Assembly (NCBI GenBank): GCA_947579665.1
Contig: OX388352.1
Coordinates: 73,322,113 to 73,386,112 of the forward strand
Direction: 5' to 3'
Length of the DNA: 64,000 nt
Source: Sympetrum striolatum
Lineage: Eukaryota > Arthropoda > Insecta > Odonata > Libellulidae
Made by a program: the position numbers and the translations under genes
Part shown: in pieces, positions 1 to 13,442 of the stretch
Layout of the letters: each line of letters opens with the position of its first letter
Numbering within the stretch: the stretch's first letter is position 1
The notes under the pieces: model-generated
Databases searched by the model: none
What the model was told of the DNA's origin: nothing
Seen by the model: the letters and a program-made list of their open reading frames with translations, nothing else

Positions 1-335
1 AGTAAAATTATTTCATAAGAAAAGGTTACGGAAAACTTCTCCTCTACAAACAATTAAACGTATAAATGTATGGTCATAATTCAAAATTATGAGAATAAAG
101 TTAAGGAAAAAAAATACAAATTAAGTCAATTATATTCCTTCAATCAGTAGCATTGAGGACCCAGATTTAGAATCCCACAATATAAGCATAATTGCTGTTT
201 AACATTTCAGTGCTTTCAATGACACGCAAGTGTAATTCTTCAGGGATTAAAATTTCAAGTGCAGCAGTTTTTGCACAGATTAGCCAAGCAAAACCAAGTA
301 AATACTGAATTGAAAATCCAAAAGCTAAACTTACG

Positions 336-3300
336 TATAATAAAAAGGTTTCATTTGGTTCATCTCTAGATTCAATAGATTTGACTTCCAAACAGTCTTT
401 TAGTTCCGTTTCTAGCTGCTCTTGAGTAAACCTTTTAAGTTCTTCAGAATTAACGAGGCTGGACACAGGCGATGAGTAGCTATTTTCTTCCTGGGGATAA
501 AAAATTGATGATTCAGATAGATTCAACACAGTCACTACTGAATTACTTTTTTCATACAATGATTACTTTTATATACAAGGCCTTCACAATCAACGCTATT
601 TTTTACAGCGAAAGAGGAGCAGGAAATAAATGCAGTATTTACTCGTAAATAGCGCACATCCTTTTGGGCTAAAACATTGAGGTGTGTGTTAGCATCAATG
701 GTGAACTAGATTTAGGCACAATACTAATCTTGCTCATGTCTCATAGTGCAGGCAGGCTGCATCCTTGACTCACCCTGGTTTCATGTAACTCGTCAAACGT
801 TCCACCACTGCGCTATTGATGTTTTCACTTTAAGGGACCAAAAAGACTACAGACTAAACTGTAGTTTATCGGCCAATTGTTTTCCATCGAAAGAGAATTG
901 GCCAGCACATCAAACTTTTTAAATGACTGATTTTGAATTTGCTAATGTGTGCATTTATGTAGGACAGCATATTACGCAGACGACTATTGGCATTTTGTAT
1001 ACAGTGTATATGCGTAAAACAATGTGTAAAGCAGTGTCAATGTTTACAGTAAATATATATACGTTACTGCAAATAGGGTAGTTGTACGTCTTAAGGTGCA
1101 CTTTAGATACACGGGCAAATAATTTTTCAATATCCGATGCTCGAATTATGGAGTGCACATTACATTCAAAGTGTGTTATTTTTGAGTAAATACGGTATTT
1201 CTATTAATGAGTTATAGCTTGAGATTGTCACTTTGAGACTGCTATATCACTAGCATTTAGTATAAGAAAGAAAATTAACACAATCCTAAAATATATTCTC
1301 AAAACTGGTAATTCATCATTTACTTGAGGCTTAAAAATTAAATAAGTCAATTTCATAGCTATTAATAAAATAGATTACTGCATATTAAACTGAATAGCAA
1401 AAGTGCAAAATTAAATGAATAGCTTGATAAAAATTTCTAAAAGAGACTAAATAAATCATAAACTAAAATATTTACTACATTTAAGAAATCAAATATTATT
1501 TCCATAAATTGGTCAAACAAAAATTAAGACTAAATTAATGATCCTTAATTATATTTAAATTCCAAACACTTAAATTTATGCAATAATCTCAATAAAATGT
1601 CATACTTTCTGTAAAATTTCCCCATTAAAAATAACAATACTAAGTTCAGCTTGATCCATTCTGATGATTATTTCTACCAATGTCAAAGTATGAGCTTTGC
1701 AATCTCAAAAGAAATTTTAGGACATAATTAACCTTTATAACAATATTGAAATCAGTGAAATTTAAATAGATAAACTTCAGTAGTATCTTATATTCCTTAA
1801 CTCCTCATAATAAATTTCTCCAAACTGATATGAATAATGAATCAGTAATCCAATCCAGCTATACCATACCAATTTGTTCAAAATTACTATGAATGTAGTC
1901 TATAAGGAAATAATTGAACAATTGATTTATCAAAGGTACCCTCTTCCTGTATTACATAGCAATATACCTCATTTTCATTTAAACTCTGAAGAAGTCTACA
2001 GCTGTAACCAGAGTCTGGGCATGATGGCCAAACAGGAGAGAAATCTGGATCTAATTTCAACACTGCTTCCATCACCATTTCTTTCCGGTCAGACAGTAAG
2101 CTGGTTTTGGCAAATAGGTCATTTAGACACATACCCTGTGATAAAAGAGAAAATTATCCTAAATTAATGACACAGTTGGTATTGTTGTGACACAGTTAAA
2201 TTACAGAGAGAAAAATATAACAAACTGTAATAAGCTACATCTTTTTCAATTTCATGCTTTTAAAATAAAAAAACATACATGTACAGAGGTACAACAAAAG
2301 GCGATAGGCTTTGTAAAAAAATGACGCAATAAATCAGTGAGCCCTATAAGATGATTCAGGATGTGGGATGGGAATCTTTACAAGATAGAAGATTAATACA
2401 ATTGAAAAATTTACTAAACAAGTTCAGTGAAAGTATGTTCTCAGTAACTGATAAAATACAACTTCCCTGTTATAGGTAATTCTGATATTTCAAGGAAGAT
2501 CAGGGAAATAGATGCTAGAACAAATCAATTCAAAAATCAATTTTTTCCACAAAAGATACACAAAAGCAATCAATTAAAAAAAACAGATTCATGCTGCCAT
2601 AAGCCAAAAGGCAGCTTGGTCCTAACATTGATAAGTAACTAAATAAACTTCCAAGTCAGTGAATAGATCATCCCTTTTATCGGTTTATTTGCAAATACAG
2701 TTTAAGTTTCAAATTAAGTATTGGATGTTATAAATAACATACTATTTTCAATAGACATCTACAAGTATACCACATTAGATATTAACATACCTTCCCTCGC
2801 ATTTCATTAAATATTGCATTTAACTTTCTTATCAAAGACAATTCTGATTCACTTGTCATTTTCATATCTATTTCTCCATCTGCTTTTCTTTTAAGTCTTC
2901 TACCAATGCATTCAAACACTGCAGCATAACACTGTGGTGAAGGTGTGGCAATGTCTTCACGTAACATTTTCATTAATTCTTCAACTTTAGGCAAATTAAC
3001 CTGTTGATGAAAATGTAAAATCAATCAAGTGTAAAACTCTGACTGATATATTTGGTGGCTAGTGCTTACCATACTTTATCTAGCAACTGAAAGATTGATG
3101 AAATTAAAAATCAAACAGAATTATCGATAAGATTAGTATAATCTCACTAAATGAAAATCTTCACATAGCAGATATAATATATTTTTCCTATTCATTTACT
3201 ATTTTAAGTAATGATCCATTAATCGCTACAAAACCAAACAATCCACAATCAATCGTTAGTTTACAACACAGGTTAACAGTTAGTTCAAAACAAATGAATA

Positions 3301-5352
3301 CACAAACACTAAAACATACCTATAAAACACTCACCTTCGCATACAGAGCAATTACTTTCAATCTAGTTGGTTAGCGTTTACTTTTAATTTATTTTACAAT
3401 TAAAAGATGTAACTGAACTCAAAGTAAATTTCTAGACAATATTGGCATTTATTAGCCAAATTTAGGATTTCATTTCATGCTGGTGTTGTGACAAAAGATA
3501 AAAAGTTGTGTGTTACTATGGCAAATAGTAATAAAAAAACTTAATTTAGAAACCCTCTCCCACCTCCTCAGTCCCCTCAAATTTCCATTCCACCAATTGA
3601 CAACATTTTTCATGGGAATCCAATCCCCTTAAGTAAGAAATAAATTCAAATGATTCAAAATTTTGCAGAAGACCAACATCATATTCTAAAAAAATTGAAA
3701 CAGGTTGTCCCATCTTGTAGCATTCATAAAATATTTTATTTCGAGAATCACTACATAAAGATGACAATATTGAATACATATTGTTTTATCAAATTCTACT
3801 CCTCTCTGAAGTGAATTGAAGAAAATAATATCTTGGATTGATTGGGTTTAATTTCTACCTTCTCAGTAGAACTTTAAGTTAAAGCCTTACACAAATGGTG
3901 AACTATATACATACATAAAATATAGTATAACTAGAAAAAAGTGATTGAAATGTTTTTCCAGAGGTCTAATTATTATTAATAGTGAATCTAAAGTAAGAAC
4001 GTATTTTAAAGCTTACCTTAGCAGCATAACCTTGAAGGAGAACTTCATAAATTCTCACATCTTGAATGTGAACACTGTCGCGTTTCCCACGGCCTCTGAA
4101 GAATAATAATGCATTCATAGCACGATTTAACAGCCCGCAAAAGACCTGGAAATAAATACCCATAGAAATTATTCTATTGACACATTTCTTCTATCTAACA
4201 ATAGTTTATAATTTTTACGCCAATCTGGAACTAAGAATTCTCATAAAAGTACTGAATCAAAATGCAAAATATAATCAAGTGAAAAAAATTTTCTTAGATA
4301 AAATTGGGTTTTCAATACATAACGAAGAATTACTAGCAAACTTACACTAGTATCCAAATAAGACAGCAAGCTCTCTTCACATTCCGTTTGGTCCATTTTA
4401 TTAAACCGTTGTTTACTACTCTCAATTTTATTGGAAGGTTTTGCTGAGCCATCTTTTGTCTTGGAGGCATTCTTTGTCATAATTTTCCATTTATTTGGAG
4501 AGAATGCCACTCCTTTGGTTTTCTTCTTACTGCTGTAAATATTTTCCAAAGGATGATAAATAACATGGAATATAATTTTATTTTGAAGTATCTTACCAAT
4601 TAGAGTTTCTTCAGAGTAAAATTCAGATCAAGATTGCGAGAGGATATAAATCATAAGTTACTTACCTTTTCTTCTCCTTCTTGTTTGTCGCTGAATCAAT
4701 CTGAGGATGAATGTCAGATTTCAACAAAATATCAGTATCAGTCTCATCACTCGTTCTTTCAATAGGATCTCCAAGCAAATGTGTTGATTCTATGATCTGT
4801 GATAGCTGTTTGAAAAATGTATACATTGATCAAATTTAATGTTAATGATTACTAAATATTGACATTGCAATAAACCTAAAGTAATTCTTGATGTGATTGT
4901 TAAACAACACAAATTACCTCTAGTGAAGTATCGGCATCCTCTGCTAGTTCACAAAGTAATAGCATTCCTTCTTCACCTGTGTAAAACACACAAGAAATGA
5001 TGGACAAAAGAAAATGTGTTCCTAATTACTTAAGCACAAAACCAACTATTCTTTTAAGAATTGAATCTAAGTTATCAAAGTAGCGGTTTCACGTAAGTGA
5101 ACCAATGAATTTCTTTATTAATCTGAATGCAAAAATCTAGTTAACAAAATCATAACTCACCGGGCTTCTCCTCCATTGCTTCGGATACAGAAACTTGACA
5201 ACTTAATAAGGGAATCTGTTTTAAAAGCGTCTGCTTTTTTCTACCAATTGGTATGTCACTGGCAGCTTCGGTTGGATGGACCAACCTATTTAAATCTTTG
5301 GCTTTCAGCTTGCTTACTGTTGCACGCTTTTCACAGCTGGAATTTCCAGTTA
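336..5352 (-). CDS. POLRMT: Mitochondrial DNA-directed RNA polymerase, 5' exons (partial gene)
   Basis: This single-subunit, T7-like polymerase transcribes mitochondrial DNA in the matrix. I infer eight exons, in transcription order: 5161-5352, 4918-4976, 4666-4805, 4346-4532, 4017-4145, 2791-3000, 1968-2135 and 336-490. All junctions follow GT-AG rules and keep one frame. The acceptors at 2135, 3000, 4805 and 490 have clear pyrimidine tracts, and donors such as those at 335, 4016 and 4345 read GTAAG. The joined product resembles the POLRMT PPR region: IYEVLLQGYAAK is followed by LPKVEELMKML, then CYAAVFECIGRRLKRK, then LLSDRKEMVMEAVLKLDP. The exon at 4346-4805 is basic and low in complexity, like the linker after a targeting peptide. 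The start codon and presequence exon are unresolved. A candidate exon at 5391-5507 has consensus splice sites but does not join in phase. The catalytic C-terminal domain lies left of position 1. Family assignment is from memory of the animal protein; boundaries may be off by a base. Confidence 0.82.
633..1194 (-). mobile_element. Non-autonomous DNA transposon, family A copy 1 (in POLRMT intron)
   Basis: The ends form imperfect terminal inverted repeats: GTATTTACTCGTAAATAGCG at about 635 and its inverted relative GAGTAAATAC near 1194. A second copy of the same family lies in the opposite orientation at about 11085-11652. Minus-strand translation around 955-1150 gives RASDIEKLFARV, matched in the second copy by RASDIEKSFARE. 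The copy is about 560 bp and encodes no full transposase, so it is a decayed or MITE-like derivative lying in the intron between the exons at 1968-2135 and 336-490. The superfamily is not certain; the termini resemble pogo-like elements. Confidence 0.65.
2285..2560 (+). pseudogene. Non-LTR retrotransposon 3' ORF2 fragment in POLRMT intron
   Basis: This stretch is similar, base for base over much of its length, to 19560-19840: the shared core includes AAATCAGTGAG and CAGGATG.GGGATGGGAATC. In translation the better-kept copy reads like the C-terminal end of a Jockey/CR1-type ORF2 (a WESL-type motif after a basic 'RAIRF' segment). It is a short, frame-broken remnant between POLRMT exons 2791-3000 and 1968-2135. 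Confidence 0.6.
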
Positions 5353-5959
5353 CTACAAGATTAAATAAGAAACTATCACAATTATCTTACATTACGCGAA
5401 ATGGTACACTTCACTCCTATATTAGTAACACATCCTCTCGATAACTCATTTATCTTTCCGTATTGTCGTAGGTTTAGAATTTCGCTAGAATAAAGATTGC
5501 ACACTAACTGAAATCATATACACAAATATTCACAAACCCTCGATCAGCTCAGTATACTTCTTTGTCTTCCTTATCCTTCTTTTCTTTTTCACGGCATTTA
5601 TAATGGCAATATTTGTGTGAGTGTTATGCTTGCAGTTGGGTGCAGCAGTTACTATTGGAGCTATTGGATTTAGATTTATGTAAATTAAACAGATTCATAC
5701 AAAATTACAAACAATAATAAATAACGTCAAAGGAAATACTCAACATGCCTTTAGGTTTGCAGATGTAATTACCGCAAGCGCATATAAATTTTGGGGGATG
5801 CAGATTAACATTTGAACTAACATTTGATGTAATGTAAACAGGAATTCCACGAGATATAAGTAAACGATACATGCTTCTATTACAGCATTAAAATCACACA
5901 ATATATATTGACCTCCCCTTAAACTTCCTTGAACACACTCGAACTACATGAATCGAAAC

Positions 5960-6070
5960 GATCGAAATATCTAACCAGCGAAGGTCGATCTTCACGATTT
6001 TTACTATCGATGATTCGATAGCACCATAGCGGTTTTCTTGATCTTCAGAGTTGCGGCGTCATTTCGCATT
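5960..6070 (-). promoter_or_regulatory. Candidate POLRMT promoter region with ATCGAT-like motifs
   Basis: Upstream of the POLRMT exons lies a stretch richer in CG than its surroundings. It contains TATCGATG at 6005-6012 followed by ATTCGATAG, close to the insect DRE motif TATCGATA. In Drosophila, DREF binds this motif at several nuclear genes for mitochondrial DNA maintenance. Position and motif fit a promoter, but the transcription start is not visible and the first exon is unresolved. Confidence 0.25.
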
Positions 6071-6884
6071 ATTTCATATTGGCAACAGCGTTACTCAGTC
6101 AAGGCTGAAAATTCCTGGCATTAATTTAAATCTTTTATCACGAAGTAAATTCGGAATTATAAGTTGAGTCTTGCGAAGTTTAGCTCTGTCAAAGAATGTT
6201 CCAGCCCAAAAGCAACGGAGTAAACCTTTTCCACTTTATGAGTAAACAGAATCGAAGTAAATGCAGAAAGCGTTTGAGCGTATGTCATGTTCACTCATTT
6301 GTTGAATTTATTCAGTGTTTACTCTATCAATTGTAATAAATAATGATTGGAAAAGTTGTTGGGAGAGGTAAACTGTATGGGTGGGATATTTGTCTTTAGT
6401 ATTTTTTAAGATGAAATTGAAAATTTGGTAGGAGACAAGGGCATAGCAATCCCTTGGGGCTAAGTGATTACCCTCAATTTATATGTAATTAATCATGCCA
6501 CTTTTTGGAGAATGGTAGAACAACGTCCTCGATTGAAGCTGAAACTATGGCTGTAACTAGGTTTGTAGTGTAGCTTCCTTTAAAATTTTAGAGAAGAAAA
6601 GGTTATTTCCAGCTCATTTAATCTAAGGTGAGTGACATTTTGCAAATTATTTGTTCTTAACTATACCACTGTAATTTTTCATAAATGTAAGTTAGCGTTT
6701 TCAGTATAAATCAGTAATTCTTGTGTAGCCTTTCTTTCTATAATTCAGTATGTCATTCTGTTTTTATGTTCAGGTTTGTAAAGTCGCTTCATTTTGCTCA
6801 TTATTATTATATACTCATAAAAAGACATTTTTGATCATTACATAATGTTCATGTATTTATGTATATAATAACATATTAGAAACA

Positions 6885-7665
6885 GAAATTAAAGCAAATG
6901 ATAAATATATTATTAATTCAAATAAAAAGACAAAAGCCACATGGAATGTAATTAAAAATGAAACAAGTCACAAGATTTATCTCCTGATATTTATCAATTA
7001 CCCTTTACCAATTTCATTGACAATCTCGTCAAAGCTTCAAATGTTCCACAATCTAATGAATGCCATTGTAAAATCAAAATTTCTAATGCAAAATCATTTT
7101 ACTTAGAACCAGTTAATGAAAAAGAAATAAATAATATAATTACTAATTCAAAAAACAGCAATGCTGTGATATCTATAAATTTATTGAAAATTATTGAACA
7201 CTACCATATCCTCTTACCAAATTAATTAATAAAATATTTGAGTCTGGTGTCTATCCTAAACAACTAAAAATTACAAAAAGTAATCAAATTTTTAAGAAAG
7301 GTAAAAAAAGACGCTTCAACCTACAGGCCTATATCCTATCATTTCTAAAATCATAGAGGAGACTTTACTTATACAGTTAAATAAACATTTCGAATTCATT
7401 GATAGGCAAAACTCAATTTGGATTTCTGAAAGGTGGAGGAATGATGGAATGCATAATGTCTATGATTTGTGATATATACTCTTCATGAGAGAATAAAAAG
7501 AGTACAACTGTTATCTTCAACGACCTATGTAAGGCATTTGATACTGTATGTCACTGTAAGCTTCTGTTGAAATTACATTGCTTTCGTGTAAAAGATACTC
7601 CCTGCTTCTTATTCAGAGTTACCTAAGTGAGAAATATCATTGTGTATCTACCAGTATTAAGCTGT
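6885..7665 (+). pseudogene. Decayed non-LTR reverse transcriptase
   Basis: Translation in shifting frames gives KATWNVIKNETS at 6940, then RPISYHF-like and IIEETLLIQLNKHFEFI around 7325-7400, NSIWISE-type sequence, and FDTVCHCKLLLKLHC around 7535-7580. These correspond in order to the RT finger, the RPIS motif, the QFGF region and motif A of LINE reverse transcriptases. Several frameshifts and stops break it. No ends or tail were recognised. Confidence 0.65.
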
Positions 7666-7879
7666 CAACAAAAAATCTTTTGAGGTTAAACAATTTTTAT
7701 TGCTTTTTACTGTGTCATACATTTATTTTTATAGTATTTGTAGAAAATAATGTCTTAGTGTAAACTAAGGAATCTCATGGTAATGGTTATTGAGAAATCT
7801 ATTTCTAAGCTTTGATTGATTATTTTCTTTTGTAAAAAAAGAGAAAATGACAATTTATTTTTACTCCTACAATGCGATT

Positions 7880-8105
7880 ATGCTGCCCAACATAACCATC
7901 TTGATACCGGACGAACATCATTCAGACAACAGCCAACATTGTTCCGATTCAGGGCAAATATTGGAAACTAATGTCATTTTGTTGCAGGCAAACATTATCA
8001 TTCCAATGACGTACCTAAGTTGATATACCACGTTGGGCAAACACAAAATTAACATTAATGAATGTTGGCCCAACAATGAGCCAGCATCACAATGCTGCCT
8101 GGGTA
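7880..8105. repeat. Possible MITE with repeated CCAACAT-type words
   Basis: The segment contains many copies of related words (CCAACAT, CCAACATTG, TTGGGC, TTGGCCCAAC) in both orientations between about 7888 and 8100. This resembles small palindromic insect MITEs. No exact termini or target duplication could be fixed, so this is tentative. Confidence 0.25.
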
Positions 8106-10307
8106 ACCTTTAATCAAATCAGACTGACCATTTCATCAATTGAATCCATGGAGTTTGTCACTTGATTGTAACTTCCACTTGTCTCAAAGCAGTAAATAGA
8201 AGTTTAATATAATCTAGCAACTTACTGCATTAGACATTCTAAATATTGATTTGATTCAAATTTATTTGTAGTTGATAAATGTAATGCCAATGCTATTTCA
8301 ATAGATTTTCATCATAAGTGCAAAACAGAGCTGGGAGATTCTTGCAACCATCTAAATATTTACTTCATTATAGAATGATTTCAGAGAGCTTCTATGATTT
8401 TTATGAAATATAATTAATTAATGGGCTTTATCTAAAATAAGTGCTGCATGCTTGATGACACTTACAAAATCTTTTATCATGTATTTTAAAAATTTATCTA
8501 AAGTATTAATTTATAATTAAGTACTGCATACTCTGTTATGTATGGAATGGAATGAAAAATGGCTAATGTTGCGAAATGTATTTTATAAAAAGTGCATACT
8601 AAGGAAAAGTTTTTTTTTCAAGTTTTATTGGGTCATAAAGTTCCTACAATTTTCTTCTATAATCCTGCTTTTAATAAGAATTCAAAAATATACCAAACCT
8701 TCTAGGATAAAACAGCCATAAATACAAAACCGCAGTGAAAGTCAAATCAAACTTAAATATTTTCATATTTGTGATGAATTATTACTATTTTGATAGAAAG
8801 ATATTCAAGCAAACATACACTCTTCTGCATGTTAAATTTTCACCATATTTCCATTGCTATAATCATCTTCCATTTATAGCAATTAGATGAACAAATACAA
8901 GGTCTTTTGATTAATAATTTTAGTTTGAGTCACTGTAAAGTTAGAAGATTCCACTTTCCAGCTTTTAAAGTTGGAAGTGATATTTTGTATCATTTAGAAC
9001 CCTTCTATGAAGTTAATGTAAAAATCACTATCTCAGCAAATCATTGTCATGAGATAGACATCTGATAGTATCCACATGGAATGAATAGACGATCTTAATT
9101 GAAGAATTACTGAAATAGGACCTCAGTAATTGCATAATAGACAGCTATTTCTAGTTTAAATAGTTATGTCTGCCATGTGTAAATAACCGATAACTTTTCA
9201 GGTATCTTTGATAGCTCCTTGGGTTCAAAAGAGCATTTAATAAGCATTAGTTTGAATGATGGTGAATGTGAGGAGGAAGAAATCTGTATGAGTGATTTTG
9301 CTGGTGGTAGTACATTGCAGGCCATATAAAAGCCAACACTTCAAGATCACCATGACTTTGTAGGAGAGCGCCAAAGCACAACTTAGATATGGGTTCAAAT
9401 GAATTTCCTTTCTAATTATATCTTAGGAGGTGAATCCTTTTTAAATCATATGGTAGAAAATAGTAACAAATACTCATTAAATTGTCAGCATGAAGGAAAG
9501 ATTGGCAAAGATTTGGTAGTGGTTACTTACAGTGAAATGGTAGTTTATTTTGTAGTTCTTTTGTGCATGTGTCCATTTTTTTGTGTAGATGGAACTCTTT
9601 TGTGCCCAATTATTTGGAACTGCATGACTTACTCCAGACCACTTACCTCAGTGGCAGAACATCCATCAACCAGACTAATCCTGGCTAACCAGATTTTTCC
9701 AGCTAGGGTATGCATGTTTGTGATCCTCATATATGTTGGTGCGTGTATATACAGCTAGAACAAAAGTGTTACCACCTCATCTGCAACCTGTATAACAGAT
9801 ATGGATCTCAACAAGAGTGAATCTATGAGCTTTTTGCGAAGTTCATCTTCCTTTTTATGCCTGGCACATTTTGAGGGCCTTAGTTAGTTATTTTGGTTTA
9901 TGCTCTGCATGCTTGCAGGATGAAATGTTTTGAAAATATAATAAATGATAGAGCTTAATTATTATATCATATTTAAGAGAAAATGAACTACAATAAATTA
10001 GATCAATAGAAGAAGGAAAAATAAGAATAAGAATGGAGTAATAATAAAAGAATATGTTAAATTATAAATTAAAATGGATGACAGTCGGCTTCCAAGGGAG
10101 GGTGGAGAAGCACTTCTTCAAACAATACCAGGTCAGCAGACAGTGATTTTATTTAAATGCATATTTATTTATTTATATTAATTTATTCAGTTATTCTTAC
10201 AAACTCATTTATTCATTTTAGGTATTTATGTAATTTCTATCCTTTACGCTGTAACAAACTTTCAACCTTACATAACTGCTATTATATTTTATATGCTTTT
10301 CCGTATA

Positions 10308-11850
10308 CAGTAGAAGTCCATTATAACGAGTACGGCATATAAAAAGAGTTGTGTTATAGCGAGTGATTTTGGCCGTTGTCCGTCTCACTGCAAAAAGGAT
10401 AAGGAGTTACATCCATTATAACGAGTGGTCATTTCTGAAGCATCGTTATGACGAGAGCCACGAGTGCCATGCTTGTCTTGTAGGAATTACATAGTATTTC
10501 GGAATCGTCATTTGACGTGAGGGACGAAGTCCGACAAGCAAACGGTAATCTGAGGCGCGTTATCTCTTCAAACGGCAGAAAAATTGAATGCAAAAATTAT
10601 CGTCACCTAATTCATGCATTTGTTTTCCACGAGTCGCCTCACCCTTCCTCGACAAAGATGCTTCAGTGAGCTTTGATTAGAACCTCTCACGAGTTTCACT
10701 CTTCCCTTTATCCATCCGTACGTCTTATCACCTCGTCTGCTGTTTCATTTTGGCGACGATCCCTCTAGTCAGCGCTGGAATTTTTAATTGTGCCCCCATC
10801 ATATTGACACCCTCCCGTGGGATTTATTTTCATACGAAGCTGGGCACCAAATCGTCTGATATAGGAGATAAAAACAGTACTGATTCGGATTCCCAGGGTT
10901 ACCTCTTTCCCTCCCTCGCGACTAAATCATTGCTTATGAAGGGTGTGAATGAAAAGCATCTCGAGAAAGCAATTTGATATGAATAACACACTAATATTTT
11001 TCGACTATTATTGAGCAATAATTTTCCACATTTTATATTAGCGGACGCAGTTTCGTTATGATGTGTTGATCAATAAAATTATGTGTTAACTCGAAAGAAA
11101 CGCGCCATCGTAAGTATTGGGCACCCCGAAAGTCGAGCGTCGGACATTGAAAAATCATTTGCCCGCGAATATAATGCGCCCCTTAAGCTATGCGGTCACG
11201 CCAGTCGCTGCACCTTATACGTCTGTACTATATGCTATATGCTAATGTATGCGTATATTTATACACGTATACACTGTATACAAAATTTCGTTAGTCGTCT
11301 ACGCCGAAAGTCCTACGTAAGTGCCAATACAAAATCATTCATTTAAAAATTTTTAGGGGTAGCCTATTCCCTTTCAACTAAAACTATCGGCCTACAGTTC
11401 CAAATATAGTGCAAACTTCGGTACAGTTTAAACACATGTATACACCCCAAACATCGATATCGGATTGGTGGAACGTTTGACGAGTTGGAACCTGGGTGAG
11501 CCTAGGATGCGGCCGGCCCCACGCTATGGGACATGCCGACGAGTAGTGTTGCACCTGAATCTAGTTTGCCGTCGATTCTAACGCGCACCCCGATTTTTGA
11601 GACGAAAATAAGACCCAAAAGGGTGCGCGTTATTTTCGAGTAAATACGGTTTTTTTTAGACGCGAACGTACTTTTTTACGCTCTATGAAGCTTTAGCGTA
11701 AGGATTAAAAACCCTACGGTTCCATTCTGCCGCACTCGCTGTTCTTGGATTCAAGAGGACGGACGGTGTTAGTTAGACTTAGTGTTACAAATCGGCTATA
11801 ACGAGTATTTTCCGATATTTGTCAGCTCTCGTTATAACGGAATTGTACTG
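10308..11850 (+). mobile_element. pogo/Tigger-like non-autonomous DNA transposon with TA target duplication
   Basis: The left end CAGTAGAAGTCCATTATAAC matches the inverse of the right end, which read inward begins CAGTACAATTCCGTTATAAC. Both ends are flanked by TA (10306-10307 and 11851-11852). CAGT-type ends with ATAACGAG and a TA duplication are typical of the pogo/Tigger group. The interior contains no recognisable transposase and is interrupted by family A copy 2. Confidence 0.8.
11085..11652 (+). mobile_element. Non-autonomous DNA transposon, family A copy 2 (nested in pogo-like element)
   Basis: The right end GCGCGTTATTTTCGAGTAAA at about 11628-11647 is the inverted counterpart of the degenerate left end near 11087 (TTAACTCGAAAGAAACGCGC). 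Internal sequence is clearly related to 633-1194 in inverted orientation, including the RASDIEK(S/L)FAR translation at 11138-11170 and a shared TATACACTGTATACAAAAT segment. It lies inside the pogo-like element, so it inserted later. Confidence 0.65.
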
Positions 11851-11871
11851 TATTTTATATATCTATGTAAT

Positions 11872-12252
11872 TTTGTATTGTCTGCACGGGCCGGGCTCGG
11901 GCCAGGTAAAGCAGGCAGTCTATTGGGCTTGGACCCATGAATAACTTGGGAAGGAAAGAATCATCCTTATGAATTATATTAAGTCCTTAAAGAGTGTTAG
12001 TTTCTTGCATAGGGCCAGAAGCATCTTAAAGTTGTTACACAATGCTTAAATAAAATGCTCAGTCTTAGTGAAGGGGTTAAAAAAGGATGTGTTCACAAAT
12101 CACAACAGTTAATTGCATGGTGGTTTATGGAAAGTTTGGGCTTGAGAACAGAACTTTGCATCTAAGTTCGGGCCAGGTTGGGTTCAGGCTCAATGATGAA
12201 CGGGCTGGGCCAGGCCTGAGTTGAAATTTTTGGCCCATACAGAGCTCTAGTA
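11872..12252. mobile_element. Possible hAT-like element with GGGCC-rich ends
   Basis: The left end has GTCTGCACGGGCCGGGC and the right end read inward has GAGCTCTGTATGGGCC, an imperfect inverted repeat typical of some hAT elements. The word TATATCTATGT occurs immediately outside both ends, near 11859 and near 12254. The interior repeats GGGCC and GGCCAGG words and has no transposase. Exact boundaries are uncertain. Confidence 0.45.
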
Positions 12253-13442
12253 TATATCTATGTTTATATATTTATTTTCGTACCCTTCAGAGTTCATGCT
12301 TGACATGTAAACGTTAGAAATAACTCTGGGGGAAGGGTCCAAAAACAAGTCAATTGTATCTCTCTTTTCTCAAGAAAGATGCTCAACCCCTTAAACTTGG
12401 CGTCTGTTTGATGGGTTGTGACTTAAGTGATACATTTTCTTGTTACAGTTCTTCTATATAAGGTACCTGTTTCTTTTAGATAGATAATATTATTAATAAT
12501 AATAATATTAAATATTAATATATTTAATAATAAATCAATAAATATTAATAATATAAAAAATTCTCACATTAGTAATATTTCTTCAAAAGAAGTCAAAATG
12601 AGAAACGTTATGATGTTACTGCAGGAGGTCTCAACATTGTTGGTCATTATAGATATGTTCCACCAGAAACATAATCCCAGCCATGAATTTGTTATTTATG
12701 AGGCAATGGTTGCTTTCTTAGGGCATCACCATATAAAGGAAGGAAGCCAAAAAATTGGTATTTAAAATTTGGATTTTAGCTAGCTTGCACGGATACATAT
12801 TACAAGTAAATATTAACCTTGGAAGGAGGAAAATAGAAATAAAGATATGCCTCTTATGACTGAGCATTTTATATACTAATGGACTCACTTTACAACAATA
12901 AAAGATATGTGTGTGCTACCACTATTACCGTAAGGAATGTGTTTGCTACCTTTATAACTCTAAGAAAAAGAAATCCTAAGAAATTAAAAATTATAAAAGG
13001 GGATTGCAAAATTTTGCAGAGAGGAAAACTAATTGTAATTGAGATTTTAGCATCTCCTTTCCTTGAAAAACTGGAAAAGATAACAAGCAAACTATAATAC
13101 ACTGTCCCCAGTCAGTTATATTGTTCAAAACATAAATGGGTATTGCCGACAGGGGTGATCAATTGAGAAGTTACAACAAATTTGGCAGAATTACTAAGAA
13201 CTGGTGAATATTTTTATTTGCTGTAAATACTACTACTATATTTTTGTAACTAACTCTATTGGTTTCGCATCGTGGATCCACAGAGAATGATTTCAGACTT
13301 GCACTTTACTGACCTATGGCTAGCTTTTTCTTATCCTGAATTCTAATTCTAACTTTTATAAGGAATAGTATTTTAATCAGATTAAGTGGGAAAATCTATT
13401 AAATTTTGACTTGTTTTGAGTAATGTCAAACATTTTACTCAC

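Noticed and set aside
167..335. Extension of the POLRMT exon to the end of the open frame
   Set aside because: A GTAAGT donor at 330-335 ends the exon; the hydrophobic continuation has no counterpart in the polymerase.
3546..3779. 77-codon minus-strand ORF inside the POLRMT gene
   Set aside because: It lies in the intron between exons 4017-4145 and 2791-3000, which join in phase and match the family without it.
5391..5507. Additional POLRMT exon
   Set aside because: Splice sites look good and the frame is open, but its phase does not join exon 5161-5352, so it is not included in the gene call.
9399..9758. 119-codon ORF with hydrophobic stretch
   Set aside because: No family resemblance, no splice or regulatory context; length is within chance for this composition.
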